From: Cupriavidus pauculus
Lineage (GTDB): Bacteria; Pseudomonadota; Gammaproteobacteria; Burkholderiales; Burkholderiaceae
Direction: 5' to 3'
DNA length: 64,000 bases
NCBI RefSeq assembly: GCF_008801835.1
Contig: NZ_VZOW01000018.1
Span: 55,171 to 119,170, forward strand
The translations under genes were made by a program, and so were the position numbers. A model generated the notes under the pieces. The model was not told where the DNA came from and searched no databases. It saw nothing but the letters and a program-made list of their open reading frames with translations. Positions 29,425 through 38,986 of the stretch are shown here, piece after piece. Every line of letters begins with the position of its first letter. Position 1 is the stretch's first letter.

Positions 29425-29903
29425 ATCAGCCGCACGGCTTCAAGAAGGATTACTACGGCGGCGCGCTGATGGTACTGGTGGGACTGGCTGCCGTCATGGC
29501 GGGGCTGCAATATCACACCGGCACGCTCAGCCATATGGGCCCGGGATTCTTTCCCGTTGCCGTGGGCACGCTGCTCGCGCTGGTCGGCGTGCTGATCGCT
29601 GCCTCAGCACGCGGCGAGGCGAGCGACCCGGCGCAACCAACCGGCCATGGCCACAGCCATGCCGCGCCGGATCTGCGCGGCACCGTTTGCATCGTGCTGG
29701 GCACGCTGGCATTCCTGTTGCTGGGCAAGTACGGCGGGATGATTCCGGCAACCTTCGCCATCGTATTCATCTCGGCGCTTGGCGATCGCAACAACACCAT
29801 CAAGCAGGCTGCTTGTCTGGCGATTGCCATGTGCGTGATCGCGGCAGTGGTGTTCTCGTGGGCGCTGCAATTGCAGTTGCCGCTGTTTACCTGGGGAGGC
29901 TGA
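29421..29903 (+). CDS. tctB: Tripartite tricarboxylate transporter small membrane subunit TctB
   Basis: 160 residues with four membrane segments. The motif TGTLSHMGPGFFPVAVGTLL is the TctB signature. A His-rich loop (GHGHSHAAP) lies between helices 2 and 3. Works with TctA and a periplasmic TctC protein in Na+-dependent uptake of di/tricarboxylates or other organic acids. Starts inside the leader frame stop, ends 5 bp before tctA. No tctC is seen in this window that would serve it, apart from a decayed fragment at 17961-18110. Confidence 0.9.
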   Translation: MNQPHGFKKDYYGGALMVLVGLAAVMAGLQYHTGTLSHMGPGFFPVAVGTLLALVGVLIAASARGEASDPAQPTGHGHSHAAPDLRGTVCIVLGTLAFLLLGKYGGMIPATFAIVFISALGDRNNTIKQAACLAIAMCVIAAVVFSWALQLQLPLFTWGG

Positions 29904-29908
29904 ACGCC

Positions 29909-31456
29909 ATGGTTTCCAATGCCTTGCATGATCTCTGGTTCGGCTTCGGCGTCGCATTCCAGGGAAGCAACCTGATGTGGTCGTTTTTCGGGGTGCTGGT
30001 TGGCAACCTGATCGGCGTGCTGCCCGGCATGGGTGCGCTGTCGGCAATTTCGATCCTGCTGCCGCTGACATACGTGATGCACCCGGTGCCCGCCATCCTG
30101 ATGCTGGCCGGCATTTTCTACGGGTCGCAATATGGCGGCGCGATTGGCGCCATCCTGCTGAATCTGCCCTCGCATCCGCCGCACGCGGTGACCTGTCTGG
30201 ACGGATACCCGATGACGCGCGCCGGCAAGGGCGGTACGGCGCTGGGCATCACCATGATCTGCTCGTTCTTCGCGGCATCGGTGGGCATTCTGGTGATGAT
30301 CTTCGCATCGCCGCTGCTGACCGCCATCGCATTCAAGTTCGGTCCCGCCGAGATCTTCTCGATCATGCTGCTGGGCTTGCTGGCAGGGTCGACGATGTCG
30401 CGCGGGTCGCCGCTCAAGGGCGTGGCCATGACGCTGTTCGGCCTGTTGTGCGGCGTGGTGGGCACCGACGTCAACACCGGCACTTTTCGCTTTGCGCTCG
30501 GCATTCCCGAGCTTAGCGACGGGCTGGAACTGGTGGCGATTGCAATGGGCCTGTTCGGCGTGGCCGACTTCATTCTCAATGTGAACCGCATGACAGCGGT
30601 CACCAGCAACGCCAAATTGCGCATCCGCGATATGCGACCCAGTTGGGCGGAACTGAAGGAGGCGTTCTGGCCGATGGTACGCGGCACGGGTGTGGGGACG
30701 CTGTTTGGCGCGATGCCGGGCACCGGTCCCACCATCACCACGTTCGTCGCCTACGCGCTGGAGCGCAAGATCTCGAAGACGCCCGAGAAATTCGGCACGG
30801 GCATGATCGCGGGCGTGGCCTCGCCGGAAGCATCGTCGCATTCCAAGACGCAGGTCGATTTCATCCCGACCATGAGCCTGGGCATTCCGGGCGATGCGGT
30901 GATGGCGCTGATCCTTGGCGCCCTGATGATCCAGGGCATCGCGCCGGGGCCACAACTGATCAGCGATCACCCGGACATCTTCTGGGGCCTGATCGCCAGC
31001 TTCTGGATCGGCAACGTGATCCTGATGATCCTGAACGTGCCGATGATCGGCGTGTGGGTGAAACTGCTGCAGGTGCCGTACCGCTACCTGTTCCCATCGG
31101 CGATGTTCTTTATCGCGGTGGGCGTGTTCAGCACGCAGAGCAGCCTGTTCCAGATCTGGGAGGTGCTGGCCTTTGGGCTGATCGGCGCGCTGCTGATGTA
31201 CCTGGAGTTCTCGGTGGCGCCGATTCTGCTTGGCTTCGTGCTGGGACCAATGGTCGAGGAGAACTTCCGTCGCGCTTTGCTGCTGTCGCGTGGGGACATG
31301 ATGGTGTTTATCGACCGCCCGATCAGCTGCACGTTCGTGGTGATTTCCGCGCTGCTGGTGACGGCCGTGACATGGTCCGCGTGGCGCTCGCGCAGCGCCA
31401 AGCAGAAGAAGCCCGCTTTCGTGGTGCCGGAGACGGAGCTGGCGGTCAACGAATAA
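29909..31456 (+). CDS. tctA: Tripartite tricarboxylate transporter large membrane subunit TctA
   Basis: 515 residues, a polytopic inner membrane protein. The family motif GNLIGVLPGMGALSAISILL is near the N-terminus, with a symmetrical second motif GTLFGAMPGTGPTITTFVAY; the GIFYGSQYGGAIGAILLNLP block follows the first. Full length for the family. Starts 5 bp after tctB. The binding protein that gives specificity is missing here and may be encoded elsewhere in the genome, as Bug proteins often are in this family. Confidence 0.95.
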   Translation: MVSNALHDLWFGFGVAFQGSNLMWSFFGVLVGNLIGVLPGMGALSAISILLPLTYVMHPVPAILMLAGIFYGSQYGGAIGAILLNLPSHPPHAVTCLDGYPMTRAGKGGTALGITMICSFFAASVGILVMIFASPLLTAIAFKFGPAEIFSIMLLGLLAGSTMSRGSPLKGVAMTLFGLLCGVVGTDVNTGTFRFALGIPELSDGLELVAIAMGLFGVADFILNVNRMTAVTSNAKLRIRDMRPSWAELKEAFWPMVRGTGVGTLFGAMPGTGPTITTFVAYALERKISKTPEKFGTGMIAGVASPEASSHSKTQVDFIPTMSLGIPGDAVMALILGALMIQGIAPGPQLISDHPDIFWGLIASFWIGNVILMILNVPMIGVWVKLLQVPYRYLFPSAMFFIAVGVFSTQSSLFQIWEVLAFGLIGALLMYLEFSVAPILLGFVLGPMVEENFRRALLLSRGDMMVFIDRPISCTFVVISALLVTAVTWSAWRSRSAKQKKPAFVVPETELAVNE

Positions 31457-31532
31457 CCCCGTTCGGGCCGCGCCGGCCGTCGAGTCCTGTGCGAGGGATC
31501 GGCTGGAACGGCTGCAACGGCGGAAAGCGAGA

Positions 31533-31566
31533 AGGGACGGGGTCAGTTGGATGGCCCCGTCCCTTT
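31533..31566 (+). terminator. Likely terminator of the tctBA operon
   Basis: AGGGACGGGG (31533-31542) pairs with CCCCGTCCCT (31555-31564) around a 12-base loop, followed by only TTTGT. About 80 bp after the tctA stop. A good stem with a weak T tract. Confidence 0.6.
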
Positions 31567-31619
31567 GTCATTGGCGCGTGCGGCGGCTTTCACCGCGTGC
31601 AATCGGCCCCTGGCCGCAT

Positions 31620-31985
31620 CTACATGCAGTTAGCGCGATAAGTCTCTTCCAACTGCTTGCGCGCATCGTCGCGCTCGATCTTTGGCACCGCGCGGCCCTG
31701 CGCATTGGTGGTCGCCTGTCCCGGCGACGCATAGCCGCGCCGCTTTGACGTGCCGCCGATTTCATCGAGCAGCGCCTCGCAGCGCGCGCGTTTGTCTTCC
31801 GCGGGATTGGCGGTGCCGGCCGAAGGTGGGCGGTACGGGCTGCCGCCTTCCTGGACGGCTTCCGAAATGGCTGCCGCCGCTCCCGGAGTCTGGGTGGACT
31901 GGGCATGCGCCGGCATGACAACGCTTGCCGCCAGCAAGCCAGCAAGGGCCAACCAGCGCTGAAGGTATTTCGCAACGTGTGTCAT
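31620..31985 (-). CDS. Secreted protein of unknown function
   Basis: 121 residues from ATG 31985. A signal peptide (MTHVAKYLQRWLALAGLLAA, cleavage near MPAHAQ) leads to a low-complexity charged chain with two Cys residues (RCEALLDEIGGTSKRRGY and the terminal NCM). No family recognised; small exported proteins of this type are common in Cupriavidus and relatives. Longer in-frame extensions upstream lack any signal-peptide logic. Confidence 0.65.
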   Translation of the reverse strand: MTHVAKYLQRWLALAGLLAASVVMPAHAQSTQTPGAAAAISEAVQEGGSPYRPPSAGTANPAEDKRARCEALLDEIGGTSKRRGYASPGQATTNAQGRAVPKIERDDARKQLEETYRANCM

Positions 31986-32331
31986 GCGTGCTCCGGGATT
32001 GGGTGGGGTCTCGCAAAGACTAGCTGCACGTACCGTGACTGGCAAGCCAAATATTGACGATGAAGCACCCACCGGATCGCGCTCCGCGATAGCCGGGACG
32101 GACGCCGGATCGCGGACCGGATGGTGTGCCGGATGTCAAATCAGATACCGAACTGCAGCCAGATCGCAGCCCATATCGCGGGCTGTAGATCCGCTCATCG
32201 TGGCCAGCTTTTGCCTTCCGCAACTTGTAGTTTTTACCGCCCCCGCTGCCATTGCTGTCAATTGCGCACAAAGCCGGCAGCGCTGCAGGCGCTGTGCGAA
32301 AATCCGGCCCATGCAGATCGGCGGAGCAGGC
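31986..32331. promoter_or_regulatory. Divergent region between secreted protein gene and bphP
   Basis: 346 bp with no gene recognised. Contains several GCCGGAT/CCGGATCGCG direct repeats between about 32070 and 32140 and a lower-GC stretch near 32210-32270 that may hold the bphP promoter. The frame is open across it on the plus strand but shows no family similarity. Confidence 0.4.
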
Positions 32332-34767
32332 ATGGATTCCATATCGACAAGGGCGGCGCCCAACGATTGCGCCAAAGAGCCCATTCACATCCCGGGCGGC
32401 ATTCAGCCGTACGGATTTCTCGTGAGTGTCGACAGTGCGGGCGCCATCGTGCAGGCCAGCAAGAACGTTGCGCTGCTGGCCGGCACCAATATCGACGAAG
32501 TGATCGGTCGCCCGCTGGCCGATGTGATTGGCGCCGGTGCGCCGCTCGCGCTCGCCGCGCTGGGCCGTCTCGATGCGGAAGGCATCCCGCTGTATGCCGG
32601 CTCGATCGAGGATCCGCGCCGCACGCGCGACCCGTCGGTTGCGTGGTCGCCGCTGGCGATTGTGGTGCATCGCCATCAGGGCGTGGATATCGTCGAACTG
32701 GAGCAGGCCAGCGGCACCGCCGATGTGTTCGCGTCTATGTACCCGCTGGTGCGCTCCTTCAGCATCAGCCTCCAGCATGTCGACGATATCGAGGGCCTGG
32801 CCCGGCTGGCCGCAGAGGAAGTGCATCGCATCACCGGCTTCGGCCGCACCATGGTGTATTCGTTCGACGAGGACGGACACGGCCACGTCATTGCGGAATC
32901 GTTGGAACCAGGCTACGCGAGCTATCTCGGCCAGCGATTCCCGGCCTCGGACATCCCGCAACAGGCGCGCGCGCTCTATGTGCGCAATCGCATCCGCCTG
33001 ATCGCCGACGCCGACTACGTGGCCGCGCCGCTGGTGCCTGCGCTGCACCCGGCCACCGGCAAGCCGACCGATCTCACCTATGCGTCGCTGCGCAGTATTT
33101 CGCCCGTGCATGTGAAGTACATGAAGAACATGGGCACGTGGGCGTCGATGTCGATGTCGATCGTGGTGCGCGGCAAGCTGTGGGGACTGATCTCGTGCCA
33201 TCACGCCACCGCGCGGCTGCCGTCGTTCGAGGTGCGCGCCGCATGCGAACACATCGCGCAGTTGCTGTCGCTGCAGGTCGAGGCCAAGGAAGACCATGCC
33301 GAAGCCGACTATCGCCTGACGCTGCGCCGGCGCCAGGCGCAATTGCTGGCGGCCATGGCCAACACGGACGATTTTGTTGAATCGATCACCAGCGACGCCG
33401 AGGATCTGCTGGCGCTGGTCGATGCCACCGGCGCCGTGGCGGTGTTCGAAGGCCGCATCGTGCGCATGGGCGATGCGCCTCCCGACGATGTGATCGAAAA
33501 GCTGATCACGTGGCTTGATTCGCGCCAGGACGATGTCTTGGCCACCGACCAGCTCGAGGTAGACTGGCCCGAAGCGCACGCGTGCGGCGTGGGTCCGGAA
33601 GCGGCAGGCGCGCTGGTGCTGTCGCTGTCGCGTCTGTTCCGCAACTACGTGATCTGGTTCCGCGCCGAAGTGGTTCGCACCATCCACTGGGCCGGCGATC
33701 CGCGCGAAAAGCTGTCGTCGCTTTCCAGCTCGCTGTCCCCGCGCGAGAGTTTCGAGGTGTGGACCCAGACCGTGCGCGGCCGCTCGACGGCGTGGCGCCC
33801 GGCCGAACTCGAGATCGCCGCCGAATTCCGCGGTGCGCTGCTGGGCATCGTGCTGCGCCGCGCCGAGGAACTGGCGCAACTGGCGCTGGAGCTGGGGCGC
33901 GCCAATCGCGAACTCGAAGGTTTCTCGTACTCGATTTCGCATGATCTGCGCGCGCCGCTGCGCCATATCGTCGGCTTTGCCGATCTGCTGCGCGAGATGG
34001 ACCACACCCGACTGTCGGACCGCGGCCGCCATTTTGTCGAACGGATCATTGCGCAGGCGCGCTTCGGCGGCAAGCTGGTCGATGACCTGCTGGCGTTCTC
34101 GCAGATGGGGCGCGCGGCGTTGCGCCCGCAGCGCATCGATATGCGCGCGCTGGCCGAACGCCTGATGTCCGAGGAATCGAAGGATATCGGCGAGCGGCGG
34201 CTCCAATACGAGATTGGCGCGCTTGGCACCGTCACTGCCGATCCGGTGCTGATGGACGTGGTGATGCGAAACCTGATCGCGAACGCTGTAAAATTCACCG
34301 GCACGCGCGGCCTGGATGCCGATGCGCCGCCGGGACGGATCGAAGTGGGCAGGGTGCAAGGCGAAAACGAATGGGCCGGACACGACCTGTTTTTCGTGCG
34401 TGACAATGGCGTTGGTTTTGATATGCGCTATGCCGACAAGCTATTTGGCGTGTTTCAGCGCCTGCATCGCGCCGAGGAATTTCCCGGCACCGGCATTGGG
34501 CTGGCCAACGTGCGGCGCATCATCGAGCGTCATGGCGGCAAGACCTGGGCGCAAGCCGAAGTCAATCGCGGCGCGACGATCTGGTTCGCGCTGCCGCACG
34601 AGTTTGTGCAGGACGGCGTAGGCGGCACCAGCGAGACGGCCGCGCAAGCCGCCGCGCGACTTGCCGCGGTGTCGTCCGGGCAGCCGTATCGCCCGGTGTT
34701 TAAAGATTTGAAGAATGTGGAGAACGAGCGTGCTGAGGCCGATCCTTCTGGTGGAAGACAACCCTGA
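32332..34767 (+). CDS. bphP: Bacteriophytochrome histidine kinase
   Basis: 811 residues from ATG 32332, which has a GGAG site 5 bases upstream (an ATG at 32311 is also in frame). PAS-GAF-PHY photosensory module: biliverdin-attachment Cys13 in NDCAKEPIHIPGGIQPYG, GAF motif PASDIPQQAR, the GAF His in SPVHVKYMKNMG, and PHY tongue motif PRESF. Output is a HisKA/HATPase kinase: H-box SISHDLRAPLRHI with His537, N-box VVMRNLIANAVKFTG, and DNGVGFDM. It senses red/far-red light through biliverdin. Its 3' end overlaps the response regulator gene. bphO, which makes biliverdin, is encoded nearby on the other strand. Confidence 0.95.
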   Translation: MDSISTRAAPNDCAKEPIHIPGGIQPYGFLVSVDSAGAIVQASKNVALLAGTNIDEVIGRPLADVIGAGAPLALAALGRLDAEGIPLYAGSIEDPRRTRDPSVAWSPLAIVVHRHQGVDIVELEQASGTADVFASMYPLVRSFSISLQHVDDIEGLARLAAEEVHRITGFGRTMVYSFDEDGHGHVIAESLEPGYASYLGQRFPASDIPQQARALYVRNRIRLIADADYVAAPLVPALHPATGKPTDLTYASLRSISPVHVKYMKNMGTWASMSMSIVVRGKLWGLISCHHATARLPSFEVRAACEHIAQLLSLQVEAKEDHAEADYRLTLRRRQAQLLAAMANTDDFVESITSDAEDLLALVDATGAVAVFEGRIVRMGDAPPDDVIEKLITWLDSRQDDVLATDQLEVDWPEAHACGVGPEAAGALVLSLSRLFRNYVIWFRAEVVRTIHWAGDPREKLSSLSSSLSPRESFEVWTQTVRGRSTAWRPAELEIAAEFRGALLGIVLRRAEELAQLALELGRANRELEGFSYSISHDLRAPLRHIVGFADLLREMDHTRLSDRGRHFVERIIAQARFGGKLVDDLLAFSQMGRAALRPQRIDMRALAERLMSEESKDIGERRLQYEIGALGTVTADPVLMDVVMRNLIANAVKFTGTRGLDADAPPGRIEVGRVQGENEWAGHDLFFVRDNGVGFDMRYADKLFGVFQRLHRAEEFPGTGIGLANVRRIIERHGGKTWAQAEVNRGATIWFALPHEFVQDGVGGTSETAAQAAARLAAVSSGQPYRPVFKDLKNVENERAEADPSGGRQP

Positions 34768-35167
34768 CGATATTGAGCTGACGCTGATCGCGCTGGAAAA
34801 AAGCCGGCTGGCCAACCCGGTGGTGTCCGTGCGCGATGGCGCCGAGGCGCTGGAATTCCTGCGCCGCGAAGGCCCCTACGCGGATCGCCCCGAAGAGAAC
34901 CCTGCCGTCATCCTGCTGGACAAGAAACTGCCGAAGGTGGACGGCCACGAGGTGCTGCGCGCGGTGCGCAGCGACGAGCTGCTGCGCCGTATTCCGGTGG
35001 TGATGCTCACGTCGTCGCGAGAAGAGCGCGATCTGTTGCGCAGCTACGATCTCGGCGTCAATGCGTACGTGGTGAAGCCTGTGGAGTTCGACGACTTCAT
35101 GGCCGCCATCAATGATCTCGGCGTGTTCTGGGCCGTGCTGAACGAACCGCCGCCCTACACGCGCTGA
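34730..35167 (+). CDS. Single-domain response regulator of bacteriophytochrome (Rcp1-type)
   Basis: 145 residues from GTG 34730, chosen because a GGAG lies upstream and the protein then begins LRPILLVEDNPDD like its relatives; an ATG at 34715 is also in frame. Receiver only: acid residues Glu9-Asp10, phosphoacceptor Asp64 (VILLDKKLPKVDG), Thr/Ser in MLTSSRE and Lys in YVVKPVEF. The inserted REGPYADRPEENP loop is typical of phytochrome-linked Rcp1-type regulators. It overlaps bphP by 38 bp, so it is the direct partner. Downstream output is unknown since there is no effector domain. Confidence 0.9.
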   Translation: MLRPILLVEDNPDDIELTLIALEKSRLANPVVSVRDGAEALEFLRREGPYADRPEENPAVILLDKKLPKVDGHEVLRAVRSDELLRRIPVVMLTSSREERDLLRSYDLGVNAYVVKPVEFDDFMAAINDLGVFWAVLNEPPPYTR

Positions 35168-35211
35168 GACACGCTGAATTGCGCTGAATCGCGCAAGCCC
35201 GCCGCTTCCGC

Positions 35212-36921
35212 TCAATCGCGCTGAACGCGCGCGGAATCGTCCCGCACCCCGAAGCGAGCGGCGCCTGCCTGCAGGTTTTCATCGACGGCCGCCGCGCCAA
35301 TCAGCGGCACCCGCACGCGGAACGTGGCGCCCTTGCCCAGCCCTTCGCTGTGCGCCGTGACCGTGCCGTTGTGCATCTGCACGAGGTTCTTCACCATCCA
35401 GAGCCCTAGCCCCAGCCCCGGCGCGCGATTGGCGCGATCGTGATGCGCCTGCTCGAAGCGCTCGAAAATCCGCTCCAATGCTTCAGGCGCAATCCCCACG
35501 CCCGTATCGCGCACCGATAGCTCGGCGTGGTCGCCGCTGGGCGTCACCGCTACTTCCACGCAGCCGCGCTCGGCGAATTTCAGCGCATTGGTCAGCAGGT
35601 TCAGCACCACCTGCTTGAGCCGGTTTTCATCGGCCATCACCATGCACGGCACCGGCTCGGCCACGATCAGCGTGACCTGTCGCGCCTGTGCATCCAGGCG
35701 CAGGTCTTCGGCAACGGTGGCCGCCAGCAACGCCATGTCGAGCGGGCGAAGCTCGACCGACAGCTTGCCGGTGGCGATCGCGCCGCTGTCGAGCAGGTCG
35801 TCGACCATGCGCGCCAGTTGCCGCGTATTGCGCTCGATGACCTGTGCGGCGCGCGTGGCATGCGTCGGGTCGCCGGCGCGTTCCAGCAGCGTGGTCCACC
35901 AGAGAATGGCATGCAGTGGCGAGCGCAATTCGTGGCTGACTGCCGCGACGAAGTGGTCCATGGCGCGTGCGCCGCGCTCGCTCACTTCGCGCGCGCGCTG
36001 TTCTTCTTCGGCGATCGCCTGATAGCGCAGCTCCGATGCCTTGCGCGCGGTGATGTCGATGGTGAAGCCGATCATCGACTGGGCAGTGCCGTCGCCCAGA
36101 TAGCGTGCCGCGCCGCGCGACATCAGCCAGTGCAGGCTGCCGTCGCCCCACATCACACGGTATTCGACTTCAAAGTGCGTACGCGTTTCGATGGCCCTGT
36201 CCATGGCGGCGCGCACGTCGCGGCGGTCGTCGGGGTGCATCAGCACGTTGAATACGCGCGCTTCGTCGACCGAGTCTTGCGGGCCCAGGCCCAGGTTGGC
36301 CTTGCACTGGTCGGTGCACGACAGGTGCCCGGTGGCGATGTCGAGCTCCCACGCGCCCACCTTGGCAAACGACAGCAGCTCTTCCAGCCGCTCGCGATGC
36401 GTTTGCAGCGCCGCGTTGGCTTCGTCGACCAGCAGCTTGCGCAGGCGGGCCTGCGAACGCAGCTTGGCGTGTTCGCGCCGGCTCTGCTCGGTTTGCACGA
36501 TCTGGTGGGTGACATCGGTGACGTGCAGCAGCACCACCGAGCCCTCCTCGTGATCGAAGCCGCTCAGGCGCGTGGCCTTGACCTGCCAATAGCGTTCGCC
36601 CTCGCCGTTGCCGGTGGGGTGGCCGTCGTAGCGGATCAGCGGCGACAGGCGCGATTCGCCGTCCTGCAGATCGCCGAGCGTGGCCATCAGCCATTCGCGC
36701 CGCGCCGCCGTCTGCGCGGCCGACAGCGACGGGTTGATGTCGAACACAGACCTGCCCAGCACGTCGTCGAGCGTGCGGCCCGCCATGGCCAGATAGCGCG
36801 CGTTGGCCTGGACCACTTCGTGGCGGCCGTTGAGCACCAGGTAGGACTCGGGCAGCGCATCGAACAGTGCCGCGGTGTCTACCTGTGTGGCGCGCGGCGG
36901 CTGGCGGTCGGCGTCTGACAT
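35212..36921 (-). CDS. PAS-PAS sensor histidine kinase coupled to heme oxygenase
   Basis: 569 residues from ATG 36921 (a GTG at 36942 overlapping the bphO stop is the other option). Two PAS domains (about residues 20-125 and 190-305), a coiled linker, H-box AAVSHELRSPLHAILWW, N-box QVVLNLLTNALKFAE and G-box APGLGLGLWMVKNL. No membrane segments, so it is a soluble kinase. It sits directly after bphO in the same operon and converges with the bphP/regulator operon, so it probably works in the same light or redox circuit, possibly phosphorylating the single-domain regulator. Confidence 0.9.
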   Translation of the reverse strand: MSDADRQPPRATQVDTAALFDALPESYLVLNGRHEVVQANARYLAMAGRTLDDVLGRSVFDINPSLSAAQTAARREWLMATLGDLQDGESRLSPLIRYDGHPTGNGEGERYWQVKATRLSGFDHEEGSVVLLHVTDVTHQIVQTEQSRREHAKLRSQARLRKLLVDEANAALQTHRERLEELLSFAKVGAWELDIATGHLSCTDQCKANLGLGPQDSVDEARVFNVLMHPDDRRDVRAAMDRAIETRTHFEVEYRVMWGDGSLHWLMSRGAARYLGDGTAQSMIGFTIDITARKASELRYQAIAEEEQRAREVSERGARAMDHFVAAVSHELRSPLHAILWWTTLLERAGDPTHATRAAQVIERNTRQLARMVDDLLDSGAIATGKLSVELRPLDMALLAATVAEDLRLDAQARQVTLIVAEPVPCMVMADENRLKQVVLNLLTNALKFAERGCVEVAVTPSGDHAELSVRDTGVGIAPEALERIFERFEQAHHDRANRAPGLGLGLWMVKNLVQMHNGTVTAHSEGLGKGATFRVRVPLIGAAAVDENLQAGAARFGVRDDSARVQRD

Positions 36922-36938
36922 GATGGACTCGTGCGCGA

Positions 36939-37544
36939 TCACTGGCTGGCGACGGTGGCCGTATCGGCCGGGATGCGCGCAATCAGGTCGTCGAAGGCAC
37001 GGCGCGCACCTTCACACGCGAGCGCGATGTCCGTGGATGTCGTGACGCCGGCGCGCAGCGCTTGTAAAAATTGCTGCCAGCGCGGGCCGGGCGACTGCCC
37101 CGCGCCGAGATATTGCAACGGGTGCGGCGCAAGCCGTTGCGCCAGTTGCCGATACAGGACGGTGCCGCCGAGCTGCGAGCCTTCGATGACATAGCAGAGC
37201 CCCCAGCGGAATGCCGCATCGCCAGGCAGGCTGTCGATATCGATATCGGGCACGGCGGTGGCGCCGGCCGGAATGGACGGATGCGTCAGGTCGCGCTCGA
37301 TCAGCGGCGTGCGCGTGACGACCGGCAGCCGCGTGGCGTCCTGCGGACCATCGTCGAAGCGCACCAGCCAGTTTTCCAGCGGCGCCAGCCATGCACGCAG
37401 GATCAGCAGGTGATCGCGGTAGTCGGCATGCGTGGGAACCTCGCGCGCGAGCGGCATCGCCCGGTCAAGTATGGCGTGGCGTTCGGCGGTTGCGGCCCGC
37501 AGGGATGCGAGCACGTCGGATGGGGGCGTCGAGTGTTCAGTCAC
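36939..37544 (-). CDS. bphO: Biliverdin-producing heme oxygenase
   Basis: 201 residues from GTG 37544; a TTG at 37577 is also in frame and neither has a clear ribosome site. Proximal heme ligand His23 in LRAATAERHAILD. The distal helix YVIEGSQLGGTVLY carries the glycine pair seen in bacterial heme oxygenases. It oxidises heme to biliverdin, iron and CO; biliverdin is the chromophore of BphP, encoded 2 kb away. The stop overlaps the upstream GTG of the following kinase gene. The protein is cytosolic. Confidence 0.9.
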   Translation of the reverse strand: MTEHSTPPSDVLASLRAATAERHAILDRAMPLAREVPTHADYRDHLLILRAWLAPLENWLVRFDDGPQDATRLPVVTRTPLIERDLTHPSIPAGATAVPDIDIDSLPGDAAFRWGLCYVIEGSQLGGTVLYRQLAQRLAPHPLQYLGAGQSPGPRWQQFLQALRAGVTTSTDIALACEGARRAFDDLIARIPADTATVASQ

Positions 37545-37773
37545 AGTGGTGATGATCGCGCAAACCGTGCCAGGCAACCGTGGCGATGGACGGCGGCGCT
37601 ACCGGGGCGGCGTCAGGACAACATGGTACAGGAAGTCGGCCTCCGCAATGACGGGCCGAACCTCCAGTCTAGCGCCGCAAAAACCGTTTGCGCATAACCA
37701 GCGTTGAAATGCGTCTTTGGGATTTGCGCGCGGCGTCCGTAGACTCGGCCGCATCGTTTGAACGCCATGCGCC

Positions 37774-38985
37774 ATGACCAAACTTTCCGACCTTTCCATC
37801 CGCCGGATTGCCAGCGATGCCGAGGCGCTCGACGCGGCGCGCGAGCTGGCGGCGATATTTGCCGATGGCGCGTCGCGCCGCGACCGCGAACGCATTCTGC
37901 CGTGGGCTGAACTGGATCGCTGGTCGGCCAGCGGCCTTGGTGCGATCACCGTCCCGCGCGCGTACGGCGGCGCGGACGTGTCGTATGCGACGTTGGCCGA
38001 GGTCTTTGCGATCCTGAGTGCCGCCGACGCGGCGCTGGGCCAGATTCCGCAGAATCATTTCGGCCTGCTCGGCGTGCTGCGCGAAATCGGCACCGACGCG
38101 CAGAAGCAGCGCTATTACGGCGAAGTGCTCGCCGGTCGCCGGCTTGGCAATGCCGGCCCGCCGCGCCGCTCGGCCGCCAGCGGCACCGTACTGCAATCGG
38201 ATACGCGCCTGCGTCGCACGCCGGACGGCCTGCGTCTCACCGGCACGCGCTTCTACTCCACGGGCGCGTTGTTCGCGCATCGCGTGCCGGTGCGCGCGCT
38301 CGATGACGACGATCGCGCGGTGCAGGTCTGGGTGCCGCGCGATGCGCCCGGCCTGACGGTGATCGACGATTGGTCGTCGTTCGGGCAGCGCACCACGGCC
38401 AGCGGCACGGTGACATTCGACGCCGTGGCGGTGTCCGAGGAAGACGTGCTGCCGATCTGGCAACTGGCCGACCGGCCGGGGCTGTTCGGCCCCACTTCGC
38501 AGTTGATCCAGGCAGCCATCGACCAGGGCATCGCGCAGGCTGCGTTCGACGACGCGCTGGCCTTCGTGCGCCAGTACGCGCGTCCGTGGATCGACGCCGG
38601 CGTGGCGCACGCCAGCGACGATCCCTACCTGATCGGCGACGTGGGACGGCTGGCCATCGATCTGCATGCCGCGCATGCGGTGCTGCTGGAAGCTGGCCAC
38701 ACGCTGGACGAGATCGCCGCCGCGCCGGTGACGGCACGCGACAGTGCGCGCGCGTCGCTGGCCGTGGCCGAAGCCAAGGTACTGACCACAGAAGTGGCAC
38801 TGGCCGCCAGCGAAAAGCTGTTCGAACTGGCCGGATCGTCGGCCACGCGCGCGCGCCACAACCTCGATCGCCACTGGCGCAACGCGCGCACCCATACGCT
38901 GCACGATCCGGTCCGCTGGAAGCTGCATCTGATCGGCAATTTCCACCTGAACGACGTACTGCCGGCACGGCATTCCTGGAACTGA
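37774..38985 (+). CDS. SfnB-family flavin-dependent sulfur-acquisition oxidoreductase 1
   Basis: 403 residues, acyl-CoA-dehydrogenase fold of the SfnB/DszC group. Typical features are the ITVPRAYGGADVSYATLAEV flavin-edge segment, LGQIPQNHFGLL, GTRFYSTGALFA, and the C-terminal SxHNLDRHWRNARTHTLHDP block that is diagnostic for this group. Such enzymes work with reduced flavin on organosulfur compounds. The start ATG follows a short upstream space of 229 bp to bphO. Ends one base before the next gene, so both are in one operon with the LLM monooxygenase. Substrate unknown. Confidence 0.88.
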   Translation: MTKLSDLSIRRIASDAEALDAARELAAIFADGASRRDRERILPWAELDRWSASGLGAITVPRAYGGADVSYATLAEVFAILSAADAALGQIPQNHFGLLGVLREIGTDAQKQRYYGEVLAGRRLGNAGPPRRSAASGTVLQSDTRLRRTPDGLRLTGTRFYSTGALFAHRVPVRALDDDDRAVQVWVPRDAPGLTVIDDWSSFGQRTTASGTVTFDAVAVSEEDVLPIWQLADRPGLFGPTSQLIQAAIDQGIAQAAFDDALAFVRQYARPWIDAGVAHASDDPYLIGDVGRLAIDLHAAHAVLLEAGHTLDEIAAAPVTARDSARASLAVAEAKVLTTEVALAASEKLFELAGSSATRARHNLDRHWRNARTHTLHDPVRWKLHLIGNFHLNDVLPARHSWN

Positions 38986-38986
38986 C

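Noticed and set aside
32020..34383. 787-codon open frame antisense to bphP
   Set aside because: No recognisable domain, Arg/Ala/Gln-rich shadow of a real gene.
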